Assembly (NCBI RefSeq): GCF_000004075.3
Contig: NC_026655.2
Span: forward strand, 29,311,489-29,375,488
DNA length: 64,000 bases
DNA from: Cucumis sativus
Taxonomy: Eukaryota; Streptophyta; Magnoliopsida; Cucurbitales; Cucurbitaceae
Direction of reading: 5' to 3'
Shown here in pieces: positions 1 to 10,743 of this stretch (positions are counted from its first letter, which is position 1; every line of letters begins with the position of its first letter). The notes beneath the pieces were generated by a model, which worked only from the letters and a program-made list of their open reading frames with translations, had not been told where the DNA came from and did no database searches. The translations under genes were made by a program, and so were the position numbers.

Positions 1-355
1 ATAAGCTTTCCCCGCTTCCATTTGACCCAAAACAATGATTAGGGTCATTCAGTTATATTCCCATATCAAAATGACACAACTATTACCATAACTCTTCCTA
101 ATGTCAACTCAAGCTATCTTACATTTCAACCACTCCAATTCCTCACATGCTTTAATTTAGACTAAAAATTTCACCTTTGGACCCTTAAACTTCAAATTTT
201 AAACTCTTTAACACCATAAGCACCAAAATGTAAGTAAACTTAGTGGGTCTTTTAATTTAATACACTCTTATACTAAATATCGATAATTTTAGAGATCTGG
301 TCTATTATGCCAAAATGAGTCAATCAACCTTAAACACTTCATAAGATCGCTTGCT
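1..355. other. AT-rich noncoding stretch, nothing identified
   Basis: I see no exon with conserved coding signal, no RNA gene and no recognisable repeat end here. It lies upstream of the LINE remnant and may be older repeat sequence. Confidence 0.4.
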
Positions 356-359
356 CAAA

Positions 360-1390
360 GATGAGAAAATTTCAGAATACCAAGACTTGCTACAGTTAAT
401 TTTCGGGAAGGCAGTTTCAGATAACATAGACGAAAGAATTTGGTTGTTGGATCCCTCTGGTAAATTTCAATAAAGTCGCTATCCTCTCATCTTTCTCCTT
501 CCTCTCCAATAAGGGACTGTCTATATAAAGCATTAAAGGAGACAAATAGCCCAAGGAGGGTAAACATACTTTGCTGGATAATGATTTTTGAGCCCTTAAA
601 CTGCTCCTGTATACAGAGGAAGTTAGTGACCAGCTCCATCTCTCCTTCTATGTGTCCTCTATGCAAAAATCAAAGGGAGGAATTACCACATCGATTCTTT
701 CATTGCACGTATTCTGCAAACTGTTGGAGGAAATTTTTCTCAGTTTTCCGAACTGCTTGGGTGTTTGAAAATAACTTTAGTCTTAACGTACAGCAGCTAT
801 TATTGAAAAAGAAACAGCGTTTGCTATGGGAAAAACATGGTCAAAGCACGACTTGCAGATTTGTGGTTTGAGAGGAAACAAAGAACATTTCATGACAAGG
901 AAATGAGGTGGATAGATCATTTTGAGTCGGCAGCTAGTAACACTTCAACTTGGTGTTCTGTAAATAAAGAATTTGAAGCTAATAGCATTCAGAAGATAAG
1001 CTTAAATTGGGGTGTTTTTATTTGTCCAGATTATTAGATTTTCTGTTTTGATTGTCATAGGCTGTCAAATTAATTTTCCTTACTCCCTCTTGGTTTTAAT
1101 TTTGATGCATCATTGTTCCCTCAAGATTTGGGACGGGAGTGGATTTGGCCTTTTTTTTATGATTGATCTTTTGAGAATAGTTTCTTCTTGGTGGATATGA
1201 TGAGTATGCCTATCGATGAGGACGCTAAAAGGGTGTCAACCTAGTTAAGATGTCTGGGTATGCCTATCGATCCTCAGTCTCCTCTTATGTATGCTTTATT
1301 GCTCTTTGTATATCTCTCATGTACTCTGAGTATTAGTCTCATTTTATTAATAAAATTTAAGACTCAGTCTCCTTTCATAAAAGAAAACAA
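360..1390 (+). mobile_element. Decayed LINE (non-LTR retrotransposon) 3' end with zf-RVT domain
   Basis: Plus-strand translation in broken frames gives the C-terminal part of a plant LINE ORF2. A stretch at about 430-460 reads DERIWLLDPSGKF, typical of the linker after the reverse transcriptase. At 640-740 the zinc-binding region reads SMCPLCKNQREELPHRFFHC, with the expected CxxC and HxxxxC spacing. From about 837 another frame gives a LADLWFERKQRTFHDK segment, the usual WxERN-like motif. Several frameshifts and stops separate these pieces, so no protein can be made. The 3' part after 1200 is untranslated tail ending near the T/A-rich sequence at about 1330-1390. The reverse transcriptase and endonuclease domains are absent, consistent with 5' truncation or decay. 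Confidence 0.85.
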
Positions 1391-2249
1391 CACCCAAACG
1401 ACCCCCAAAGCCCACTTTTTACTCCTAACATTCAACTCTAGGACCCAAATATCTTGAGTAACTTAATTTTATCACTTAAACTTAATGGGCATTCAAGAAC
1501 CCTAAGAAAACTCAATAAAAGTTCTCCAAACCTTATCAATAGCTAAGCAAAATAACCTTAACCCCAATAGACAGTCCTCTAACAGCCCTCAAATTTCGAA
1601 TCCTAGTATCCAAAACCATGGGTCATTCAATGTTAGCAATAAAATTAAATGGATACTCAAGACCCACTCCGCATAGAATCTTACCTAAATTTGTTTCAAA
1701 CACCGAATTTTGAGCTTTCTCACGACTGGACAGCAGTTAAATTCTCCCAATCTAACATCATAATGTACTGGGTATTTGTGAAATCAAAGTCAAAACTTAA
1801 TGGATAGTTGAAAATCTTCAAAGAACCCAACTAAAACAAAAAAAAATTACCCCAAATCTGAGATCCAACGTGAGATAGCTAGAAAATAACGAGGCTAGCA
1901 ACGATTCGATTTGCGGGATGACGGCTCGACTGACAACGAAACCCGTGGAGGAACCGGACAGAGCGTCACCAATCAAGGTGGACTGCTTCAAAGCGGCGTA
2001 ACAGTGGCAGCGCGGCGTGCTGGTCGTCGTCCGGTATCGGAGGAGGATTGTCCGCGTCAGCGTGAATGAGCGAGAGAGAGACAGGTGGCGGCGGAAGAGA
2101 TTTAAGAGAGAGTGGGGCGGTCGGCGTCTTCGGAGAACGGAAATGGAGAAATTAATTTCTTCTTAATAATCTTATTATCACTATGGTTTTTTCAAAAATT
2201 TAAAAATTAGGATAATTTACAAAAAAAGAAAAATAGACACTCTTGCAAT
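1391..2249. other. Intergenic stretch with a GC-rich patch
   Basis: Most of this is AT-rich and without coding signal. From about 1905 to 2150 base composition changes sharply: the sequence is rich in CG and CGG/GGCGG motifs. I found no convincing conserved protein in it on either strand. It could be a 5' leader or first-exon remnant of a lost minus-strand gene, or the GC-rich interior of a transposon. Confidence 0.35.
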
Positions 2250-2855
2250 ACAATCAATCTTTTTGAATCATTAGTTTTGTTTGATGTTATCATAGTAATT
2301 AATATAATATGATATAATATATGTGATCCGTAATCTTATTCTCAACAACCCTTTAATTAACATATAATATCAACATGGTCATGATCTCCATTCTCCAATC
2401 CAAACTGGTGCAGTCTTTGCGAAAACAAATCAGAAACCTTAAACCACATTTTCATCGTCTGCGAGAATGCTCCAGACCTTTGGAATAGGACTGATAATCT
2501 GCTTCTTTGGCAGAACTCCCCTGACAGCATCAAATCCTTATGCAAGGAGATTTGTTCTATCAACCAGAAGAACAAAAAAGGGGTCATTGCTTTCAACTTT
2601 ATCGCTGTTTTATTGTGGACAATTTGGCTAGAAGGAAATCAAATGTTACTTCCTATTATCCCGTTGATTATCTCTTTTTCCATTCCCTATAGGTTGACTT
2701 GGATTTATTTATCTTCACTTTTTCAACCATCACACAGCACACATCGTGATATATAAATTAAAGAAGTATTTTAAATTGTGAAATAATATTTTCACTAAAC
2801 AATTAGCATATGTAATTTCAACATGAATTTTAATTAATAACTAGTTTTAATGCTA
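2250..2855 (+). repeat. 606-bp direct repeat, copy 1 (LINE zf-RVT fragment)
   Basis: The segment is repeated at 6563-7168 in the same orientation, with the same length, no indels and about 14 mismatches counted by eye. On the plus strand it encodes a LINE zinc-binding region: NWCSLCENKSETLNHIFIVC near 2402-2461, then a LLWTIWLEGN motif near 2613. This copy is open across that region but is only the tail of an ORF2, so it cannot transpose by itself. The alignment ends abruptly at both borders. The two copies bracket the beta-galactosidase copy. Confidence 0.85.
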
Positions 2856-3339
2856 ACTAAGTGTAACCAAGATGATTAAAATCCACCATTTAAAAGAGGT
2901 TGTTAAATAAACATCTTGATGTCATCTTTGCGTTTGATGTAAACATAATATCTACCTATCTATTTACATTTAATATCTATTTACAAATGGAGTGGCCGGT
3001 GTTGGAGATCTTCGTATGCGTCGAATAAGTGGGCGACGAAGGAGATGCTGGCGACGGAGGACGATGGAAATGGCAACAGAGGACGACGCAAACGCAGTTG
3101 ACGACGAAAGGCATGAAGAGAACGTGAAGAGACGACACAAATGTGAAGGTGAAGAGAATGTGAAGGTTGGCGTGAAGGTGAAGAGGGTGAAGCAAACGAA
3201 GCAGTCATACCGTGAACGTGAAGAATGCGTGAAGAGGTGGAGCCGTGGTGAAGAGAGCTAATAAGGGAAAGGTGGAGGGATGTTTTTTAATATTTTTTTT
3301 AAAGTTTTCTTCTCAATGCTAAAAAAAAAAAAAAGGTGT
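2856..3339. other. Spacer with Arg/Glu-biased GC-rich patch
   Basis: Bases 2990-3260 form an open frame of 89 codons on the plus strand dominated by Arg, Lys and Glu, because the DNA is a run of GACGA/GAAG-like words. I see no domain and do not call it a gene. A similar GC-rich patch near 34390-34540 also lies upstream of a CACTA-like terminal array, so this may be the interior of the same transposon family. Confidence 0.35.
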
Positions 3340-3344
3340 ATATA

Positions 3345-3616
3345 TTTCTATACTTGAGTTTCAAACGAGTCAAATAAAAATGTTAACTATACTTGATGTT
3401 TTTTCCGTGTCAAGTAAATTTAACTATACTTGACGCGAAAGAAACGTCGAGTAAAAGCTAACATGAGATAGTTCGAAAAATTCGCGAAAACTTTGCTTTT
3501 TCCAAGTATACTTGACGTTTTTTCTTTAAACTGATCAATACTTGGCATTTTTTTTCTAATGAAAACGTCAAGTATGTAAAAGTTGTTAGTGTCAAGTAAA
3601 GTAGATTTTGTAGTAG
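3345..3616 (+). mobile_element. CACTA-like transposon terminus with subterminal repeats (array A)
   Basis: Short words such as ATACTTGACG and their inverse CGTCAAGTA recur in both orientations, as in the subterminal regions of CACTA/EnSpm elements. The array ends with TTTTGTAGTAG at 3606-3616, whose reverse complement CTACTACAAAA resembles a CACTA-type terminal inverted repeat. The last 50 bases match the end of array B (34995-35396) closely, so they belong to one family. I did not find the opposite end, and the canonical final TG of CACTA ends is missing. Confidence 0.6.
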
Positions 3617-3882
3617 CGAAACCAAATGTGAAAAATGAAAAATAGAATCTTATGTTTTTTTTAGGGGAAAAACACACAATTTTGTTAGTTGCGTATAACA
3701 GCTGTAATTCGGCAAAATGTTATTTAAGGATAAGGAAAACTAGGATTCTCCAATTTCAAAGGAGATGCAACTCATATCAAAAGAAAAAAGAATTGTCAGC
3801 GTTTTTCTATGTTAAGAATTGATTCAACAACTTGAACAGAAATATATGTAGGAAAGAACTCTCACCTTATCACAATGTATTC

Positions 3883-3892
3883 TATATAAATA
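3883..3892 (+). promoter_or_regulatory. TATA box upstream of the beta-galactosidase copy
   Basis: TATATAAATA lies about 58 bp before the ATG at 3951, a plausible core promoter if the leader is short. It suggests that the retrocopy could be transcribed or has recruited a promoter. Position and motif are the only evidence. Confidence 0.45.
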
Positions 3893-3950
3893 AACACATC
3901 CATTGAGAAAGACAAATAAACCAAGGACACAAGTTGTGGCCGGATAAAGG

Positions 3951-6422
3951 ATGTTTAAGCTTCAATGGCTTGTTGCAACTCTAGCTTGCTTGACTTTTTG
4001 CATAGGAGATAATGTTTCATATGATTCAAATGCGTTAATTATCAATGGAGAACGGCGCATTATCTTCTCAGGCTCAATTCATTATCCACGCAGCACTGAA
4101 GCAATGTGGCCTGATCTCATTCAAAAAGCTAAAGATGGTGGACTTGATGCAATTGAGACATACATTTTCTGGGATCGTCACGAGCCACAACGACGAAAAT
4201 ATGATTTCTCTGGACGTTTAGATTTTATTAAATTCTTCCAACTTATCCAAGACGCTGGACTTTATGTTGTCATGAGGATTGGTCCTTACGTGTGTGCCGA
4301 GTGGAACTACGGAGGCTTTCCAGTGTGGTTGCACAATATGCCAGGAATCCAACTACGAACTAACAATCAAGTTTACAAGAATGAAATGCAAACTTTCACG
4401 ACAAAGATAGTAAATATGTGTAAACAAGCCAATCTCTTTGCTTCACAAGGAGGGCCAATAATATTAGCTCAAATCGAGAATGAGTATGGAAATGTGATGA
4501 CACCAGCTTATGGAGATGCAGGAAAAGCATACATCAATTGGTGTGCTCAAATGGCCGAATCTCTCAATATTGGCGTTCCATGGATCATGTGCCAACAAAG
4601 TGATGCCCCACAACCTATGATTAATACATGCAATGGATTCTATTGTGATAACTTTACTCCAAACAATCCTAAGAGCCCAAAAATGTTCACTGAAAATTGG
4701 GTGGGATGGTTCAAGAAATGGGGCGACAAAGACCCTTATAGAACTGCAGAAGATGTAGCATTTTCTGTGGCAAGATTTTTTCAATCTGGTGGTGTGTTCA
4801 ACAATTATTACATGTATCATGGAGGCACCAACTTTGGAAGGACATCGGGAGGTCCATTCATCACTACATCTTACGACTACAACAACGCCCCACTTGATGA
4901 ATATGGGAACTTGAATCAACCTAAATGGGGGCATCTCAAACAACTCCATGCATCAATCAAGTTAGGAGAGAAGATTCTCACTAACAGCACACGCTCAAAC
5001 CAAAACTTTGGTAGCTCTGTAACTTTAACGAAATTTTCTAACCCAACAACTGGGGAGAGGTTTTGCTTTTTAAGCAACACAGATGGAAAAAATGATGCCA
5101 CCATAGATCTACAAGAAGATGGAAAATATTTTGTACCAGCTTGGTCTGTGAGCATTCTTGATGGTTGCAACAAGGAGGTTTACAACACTGCAAAAGTAAA
5201 TTCTCAGACATCTATGTTTGTGAAGGAGCAAAATGAGAAGGAAAATGCACAACTGTCATGGGCTTGGGCTCCAGAACCTATGAAAGACACACTGCAAGGA
5301 AATGGTAAATTTGCGGCAAACCTTCTTTTGGAACAAAAAAGGGTCACAGTTGATTTTAGCGATTACTTCTGGTACATGACGAAGGTTGACACTAACGGAA
5401 CATCTTCACTTCAAAATGTGACTCTCCAAGTAAATACAAAGGGTCATGTGCTTCATGCTTTCGTCAATAAAAGATACATTGGGTCGAAATGGGGGAGTAA
5501 TGGCCAGAGTTTTGTGTTTGAGAAACCCATTCTACTAAAATCGGGAATCAACACAATAACTCTTTTGAGTGCCACAGTTGGGTTTGAAGAATTATGACGC
5601 GTTTTATGATATGGTGCCAACAGGAATCGATGGAGGCCCGATCTATCTAATTGGAGATGGAAATGTGACAACTGATTTGTCATCAAATTTATGGTCTTAT
5701 AAGGTTGGATTAAATGGAGAAATGAAGCAAATTTACAACCCGATGTTCTCACAAAGAACAAATTGGATTCCGCTAAATCAAAAATCTATTGGAAAGGCGA
5801 ATGACATGGTACAAGACTAGCTTTAAGACACCTGCTGGAATTGACCCAGTAGTCTTGGACATGCAAGGAATGGGAAAAGGCCAAGCATGGGTAAATGGGC
5901 AAAACATAGGCCGATTTTGGCCATCTTTCATTGCTGGCAATGATAGTTGCAGCGCAACATGTGACTACAGAGGTGCATACAACCCTAGCAAATGTGTGGA
6001 AAATTGTGGAAATCCTTCTCAAAGATGGTATCATGTTCCAAGATCATTTCTTTCAAAGCGACACAAACACATTGATTTTATTTGAAGAAATTGGTGGAAA
6101 TCCACAACAAGTGTCAGTTCAAACAATCACAATAGGAACTATATGTGGAAATGCCAATGAAGGAAGCACCTTAGAGTTGTCTTGTCAGGGAGGACATGTC
6201 ATCTCTGAAATCCAATTTGCTAGCTACGGAAATCCAGGGGGAAAATGTGGTTCGTTTAAGAAAGGTTCATGGGATGTGACAAACATTGCTCCTATTGTTG
6301 AAAAAGCTTGCATTGGCATGGAAAGTTGTTCAATTGATGTATCTGCAAAGTCATTTGGATTAGGCGATGCTACAAATTTATCAGCAAGATTGGCAGTTCA
6401 AGCACTATGTGCACAAAATTGA
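3951..6422 (+). pseudogene. Intronless beta-galactosidase (GH35 with SUEL lectin domain), three +1 frameshifts
   Basis: The locus encodes a plant beta-galactosidase of the secreted cell-wall type that removes terminal beta-galactosyl residues. A signal peptide covers about residues 1-19. The GH35 domain follows, with the IENEYG acid/base motif (residues 175-180) and the MFTENW nucleophile motif (E248). The C-terminal galactose-binding (SUEL-type) lectin domain lies at about 6140-6422. Reading is interrupted three times by one extra base, each in a short homopolymer: TTT at about 5583-5585, AAA at about 5791-5793, and TTT at about 6050-6053. The three add to one codon, so the original frame returns. 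Without them the length (about 820 residues) is normal for the family and I see no other stop. Plant GH35 genes normally have many introns; this one has none, which points to a retrocopy. A polyadenylation-like AATAAA lies at 6447-6452. Alternatively, the insertions are sequencing errors. Confidence 0.85.
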
Positions 6423-6562
6423 TTAAGGGTGTAATATACATACATGAATAAATATTAATTTTTTTTTTAACAAACTATGTATCTTTATTTCTTTGTTTTT
6501 CACAGTATATGATTTCTTAATCACAAACGTATAAGAAACTATAAAAACACCGTCAATAGACC

Positions 6563-7168
6563 ACAATCAATCTTTTTGAATCATGAGTTTTGTTTGATGT
6601 TATCATAGTAATTAATATAATATGATATAATATATGTGATCCGTAATCTTATTCTCAACAACCCTTTAATTAACATATAATATCAACATGGTCATGATCT
6701 CCATTCTCCAATCCAAACTGGTGCAATCTTTGCGAAAACAAATCAGAAACCTTAAACCACATTTTCATCGCCTGCAAGAATGCTCGAGACCTTTGGAATA
6801 GGACTGATAATCTGCTTCTTTGGCAGAACTCCCATGACAGCATCAAATCCTTATGCAAGGAGATTTGTTCTATAAACCAGAAGAACAAAAAATGGGTCAT
6901 TGCTTTCAACTTTATCGCCGTTTTATTGTGGACAATTTGGCTAGAAGGAAATCAAATGTTACTTCCTATTATTCGGTTGATTATCTCTTTTTCCATTCCC
7001 TCTAGGTTGACTTGGATTTATTTATCTTCACTGTTTCAACCATCACACAGCACACATCGTGATATATAAATTAAAGAAGTATTTTAAATTGTGAAATAAT
7101 ATTTTCACTAAACAATTAGCATATGTAATTTCAACATGAATTTTAATTAATAATTAGTTTTAATGCTA
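6563..7168 (+). repeat. 606-bp direct repeat, copy 2 (LINE zf-RVT fragment)
   Basis: This is the partner of the repeat at 2250-2855: same orientation, equal length, about 14 differences. It starts about 140 bp after the stop codon of the beta-galactosidase copy. It carries the same zf-RVT coding stretch with a few substitutions. Identical end points in both copies argue for DNA-level duplication rather than two independent LINE insertions. Confidence 0.85.
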
Positions 7169-7605
7169 GATTGTTTGAATTAGTTATCAACATGAATGTT
7201 TATGAAATGTTGTTTAAAAATCTAGTCAGTCACTGGGCTCCTTTAGCTCGTACTTTCCAAAAAAAAATTCCACTTTCTAAGTAGAGGTCATGTTCCCGAA
7301 GCCTGATCCACTAGTCTATCTGTTGAAGGGTCATATTTTCTTTCCATATGTTGTCTTGTTGTTTTGAACTTGGTAGTGTTATATGTCTATATATTACTTA
7401 TTTTGAAGTTTGTTAATAGATGAGTTGCCCTAAAGTTTTGTTTGTAAGTTAGGTTACTTCTGCATGTGTTTTATTTAGAGGTTAGATGGTAAGGGTGAGG
7501 GTGAAGGTTAATTGGTGTATATAGATGAGAATGGAACGATTTTAGTTGACTCTATGCCATCTCTTGGACTTAGAGGAATGGTCCGGAAGGAGGGTGTGAC
7601 AAATA
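7169..7605 (+). mobile_element. Possible LTR remnant
   Basis: The text from about 7225 to 7605 resembles the long terminal repeat of a plant Ty3-type element. It has a GT-rich body and ends in GGAGGGTGTGACA at about 7590-7602, which looks like an LTR 3' edge ending in CA. No internal domain or second LTR is visible here. The family assignment rests on general resemblance only. Confidence 0.35.
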
Positions 7606-9690
7606 ATAACTTTGACCGAGAAAATAGCAACCAAAACTAATTAGGCACAAATCTGAAAATTTAAAGCTTATTGAATGCGGCACATCACACTTTATTGCTA
7701 CGGCGCATCAATTAGATCATTGTGATTGCATCAAGACAGAAGTGTGTAAAAAAAAAAGTCAAAAACCTTAGTGTCAACTTACAAAATCAATCCAAATCGA
7801 TCTAAATCAACTTTAGACATTTGTTTGTTCATTTTCCCCACAACTTAAGTCATCCCGATAACCAAAAATCAAATAAAGTTCTACTTTTATTAAAAAAGAC
7901 CGTACTAAAATTTTATTATATTTGTAAATTTTTTAAAATGTTATTATATACTTAATTATTTTGAATCTAATTGTTAAATTTGCAATTTTTCCAAATATAT
8001 ATATACTAGTTTGTGACATGAATCAATTAGTTTATAGAGTTCATATTTGATTAGATTTCATAGTTGCACATCATATATAGACTTATTTTCTTCAAAAGGG
8101 TGATAAAATATTTCCTAATTAATTTTATTATAAGATCTTAAATAGATTGGGATTAAAAACAATATTTCTTCTATAGATAAAACCATTTATTTCATTTCAT
8201 GGAGATAACCAATTTAGAGAAAAAAAAATTATAATCGTTGTTCAAGTTGTACACAATTTGAAGGAAAGAAAGAATTCTTATCAAAACTGAGAAAGGAACT
8301 AAAGGCTTGAGAACATAGACTTCACGTCAGGAAAGATTGATTCTAATGCATTGTTAAATCCTGAAGATTGATTCTAGAATTTTGTAAGAGTTTAATTGAG
8401 CTTAGGAGAGAACGTCTTTAAATAGGGGTATTAAGTACTACTTTTAGTTGGTTTCAAACTTAATTAGGACTGTGATTACTAGTTTTTATTTAAATAAACA
8501 TCTTTGAAGTTTAATTTTCTAGATAAAACAAGTTAAAAGAGTAATTGTGGTGCTTAAAACTTGATAGGATCACACCTCGATAACTCGTGAGTCTCTTGAT
8601 TTTTTCAATATAAAAAACCGAGAAGAATTTCTTCATGATGGTGCCACTTTGTATTGAATTCAATATCAATTTGGATTTTATGGACTTAATTAAATTAACA
8701 TTATACACATCAACTTAACCTTTTCGGTCACAATTGGCGATTTAAGATAGTGTTAAAGTAACGTGGTCTAGAATGTCCTATGTTCAAACCAACAAGTATG
8801 GAGAGTGTTAGATATAATATTAAATTTACTCATAAGTGAAGGGAGCTTTTGGATTGATTGGTGATTTAAAATGGTATCTAAAGAGGTGTGCAATTCTCAA
8901 CAAAACCTAACAAGATGAAATTTTGAAGAAAAAAACGTGTTTGCATAGTTCAAATCAGGTGACAATGAATGGTTGTTTTTAGGTTGAACTCAAAATATAT
9001 ATCATCCAACTTCATCAATTGAACTCAAAATTTTGGCATTTTAAAGTTTCTTAATTGTTTTTATTTACACATGAACATTTAAAAGTTGATATCGTTTAAA
9101 ATTGAAAGTCATTATAACCATCAGTTGTAAAGAACCAACAAAAAGAAAAAGGAAAACAAAAGGTTAACTAAACCAAGAGAGATATATAATCATATTTGAA
9201 CTCATCATTATTATTTGAAAAAAAAGAGAGAAATTATAAATAAAAAAAAAAAGTAAATTTAACTAATAAAAGCACATATTTGTAAGTAATTTTGAAATAG
9301 TAAGAAATATTTTTTTTTGTCATGACACAAAGTTAATTTAATAATTCAAAATTATTTGGATGATTTATTTTACAATTTTAGATGCTTTTTTCCATGCAAT
9401 TAAAATTGATTATAAATTATTAAAAATATTATTTGAGTGATATTAACTCTCTACCTCTAAAAGGAAAGATGTAATCAAATATACTAAAATACCGTTGATT
9501 CTTGAGAGTGAATAATGAATGAGATGCGTAGGAAGGAAGGAAGGAAGAGCACTTTGGGTGACAATAATGATATGATTTGTTCCAACCATATAATTAACTA
9601 ATATCAACCCATTTCAAATAATCATTTTACATTGCAACCTTTTTTTTTTCTTTTATATATTTCAATTCAGTGCAAGAATTGGACGTATTT
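7606..9690. other. AT-rich intergenic region
   Basis: No conserved coding sequence seen. Two related phrases at about 8725-8755 and 8855-8880 (GATTTAAGATAGTGTTA and GATTTAAAATGGTATC) look like decayed retrotransposon primer-binding neighbourhoods, but there is too little to classify them. The GGAAGGAAGGAAGG run at about 9530-9547 is a short tetranucleotide repeat upstream of the HMA gene. Confidence 0.35.
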
Positions 9691-9694
9691 TGTC

Positions 9695-9720
9695 GATCGT
9701 CTCGTCTCGTCTCGTCTCTT
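9695..9720 (+). repeat. GTCTC pentanucleotide repeat in the HMA gene leader
   Basis: Four consecutive GTCTC-type units lie in the probable 5' untranslated region, about 55-75 bp before the ATG at 9771. It is a short polymorphism-prone microsatellite. Confidence 0.6.
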
Positions 9721-9770
9721 CAATTGTTCTGTCCATCATCTTCTCAACCTTCACTTCCATTTTCATTTTC

Positions 9771-10743
9771 ATGGAGGTTTCGTCTCAAAACTAATCTCAT
9801 GTTTTGTTTGATTTCTTATTTGCATTCATTCACTGTTATTTTAGTTTGTGGATTTAACATTCTCCACTGTTCTAATTTTTTCTTGAATTTTGCTTAAATA
9901 GGTTGTTGATTTAAAGGTTTGCTTACATTGTAAGTCTTGCGAAAACTCTGTTCGCAAAACCCTTTGCAAAATTAAAGGTATGATTTTTTTTTTGTGGTGT
10001 GTGATTTAATTTATGACTATTTTCATTTGGTTATATCTAAAATAATCAAATAGTTATCGAGAGTAGTCAAATACATAATAATAATATTTTTTAAAAATAA
10101 ATTTAGTTAAAAGATAGGAGATAACGAAAACCGCTCATTTAATATGATAACAACAATAGAAAAAGATTACTATTTGTTTGATTCCGACATTTCTTCTAAT
10201 ATGATGTTAATCGTTCAATTTAAAGAGTGAAAGTGATTGTAACAACGATTTACTTTTGAAGAAAGTCGATATTATTTCAATTTATTTAATTATTAATTTG
10301 AATATTTGAATGATATAAGTTTATAACTATCCAACTTTAGGGTATATTATATATTGATTCTTTACCCTTGTTTTTCTTTATAGAAGAAATGAAAATATTT
10401 TTTCCCTCGGTAACTAGAAATAACTTTTCAATTAAGCACGATTTAATTACAAGAATGTGAAATAGAACGAATGTTTAAAAGTTTAAATGATGTTAGAGTA
10501 TAATAATTCAAGTATAAATATGAACAAATAGGAGTGAAATGCGTGGAAACGAATAGAGCTCTGAACAAGATCACAGTATTGGGTTATATGGATCGTAAAA
10601 TAGTCATCAAGGAGGTACGAAAAACAGGTAGAAAGGCTGAAGTTTTGTCATCATCATCCTATCGCCACCCCTCGACACCGCGTTTGAAAAGTCGACGAGC
10701 AACAACTGCTTTCAAATGCATAATGCCATCTTGTTTTCTCTAA
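9771..10743 (+). CDS. Small heavy-metal-associated (HMA) domain protein
   Basis: Three exons are inferred: 9771-9776, 9902-9977 and 10532-10743, giving 97 residues. The first coding exon holds only ATG GAG; joining it to exon 2 gives MEVVDLKVCLHCKSC, the usual start of this plant family. Phases match at both junctions (0 and 1), with GT donors and AG acceptors. The HMA fold covers about residues 3-70. The metal-binding CxxC is C12-K-S-C15, and the strand reading KITVLGYMDRKIVIKEVRKT is typical of the second half of the domain. The family binds soft metals such as copper, zinc or cadmium and acts in metal handling or as small adaptor proteins. After the domain comes a short basic tail ending in CIMPSCFL. 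The cysteine is third, not fourth, from the end, so it is not a standard CaaX isoprenylation site. Expression was not assessed. Confidence 0.8.

Noticed and set aside
2357..2596. 79-codon minus-strand frame, repeated at 6670-6909
   Set aside because: The plus strand of both segments encodes a clear LINE zinc-binding motif; the minus frames are shadows.
2992..3261. 89-codon Arg/Glu/Lys-rich open frame on the plus strand
   Set aside because: Composition follows a repetitive GACGA/GAAG sequence next to a transposon end; no domain, and frames on the opposite strand are equally open.
3345..3616. CRISPR-like array from the recurrent TTGACG words
   Set aside because: Words occur in both orientations with irregular spacing in plant nuclear DNA; subterminal transposon repeats explain them.
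4464..4949. 161-codon antisense frame inside the beta-galactosidase copy
   Set aside because: Shadow of the conserved GH35 coding sequence on the other strand.
2250..7168. Interpretation of the 606-bp repeats as LTRs of a retrotransposon that captured the beta-galactosidase
   Set aside because: The repeats do not start with TG and end with CA, no flanking duplication or primer-binding site was found, and they encode part of a LINE protein.
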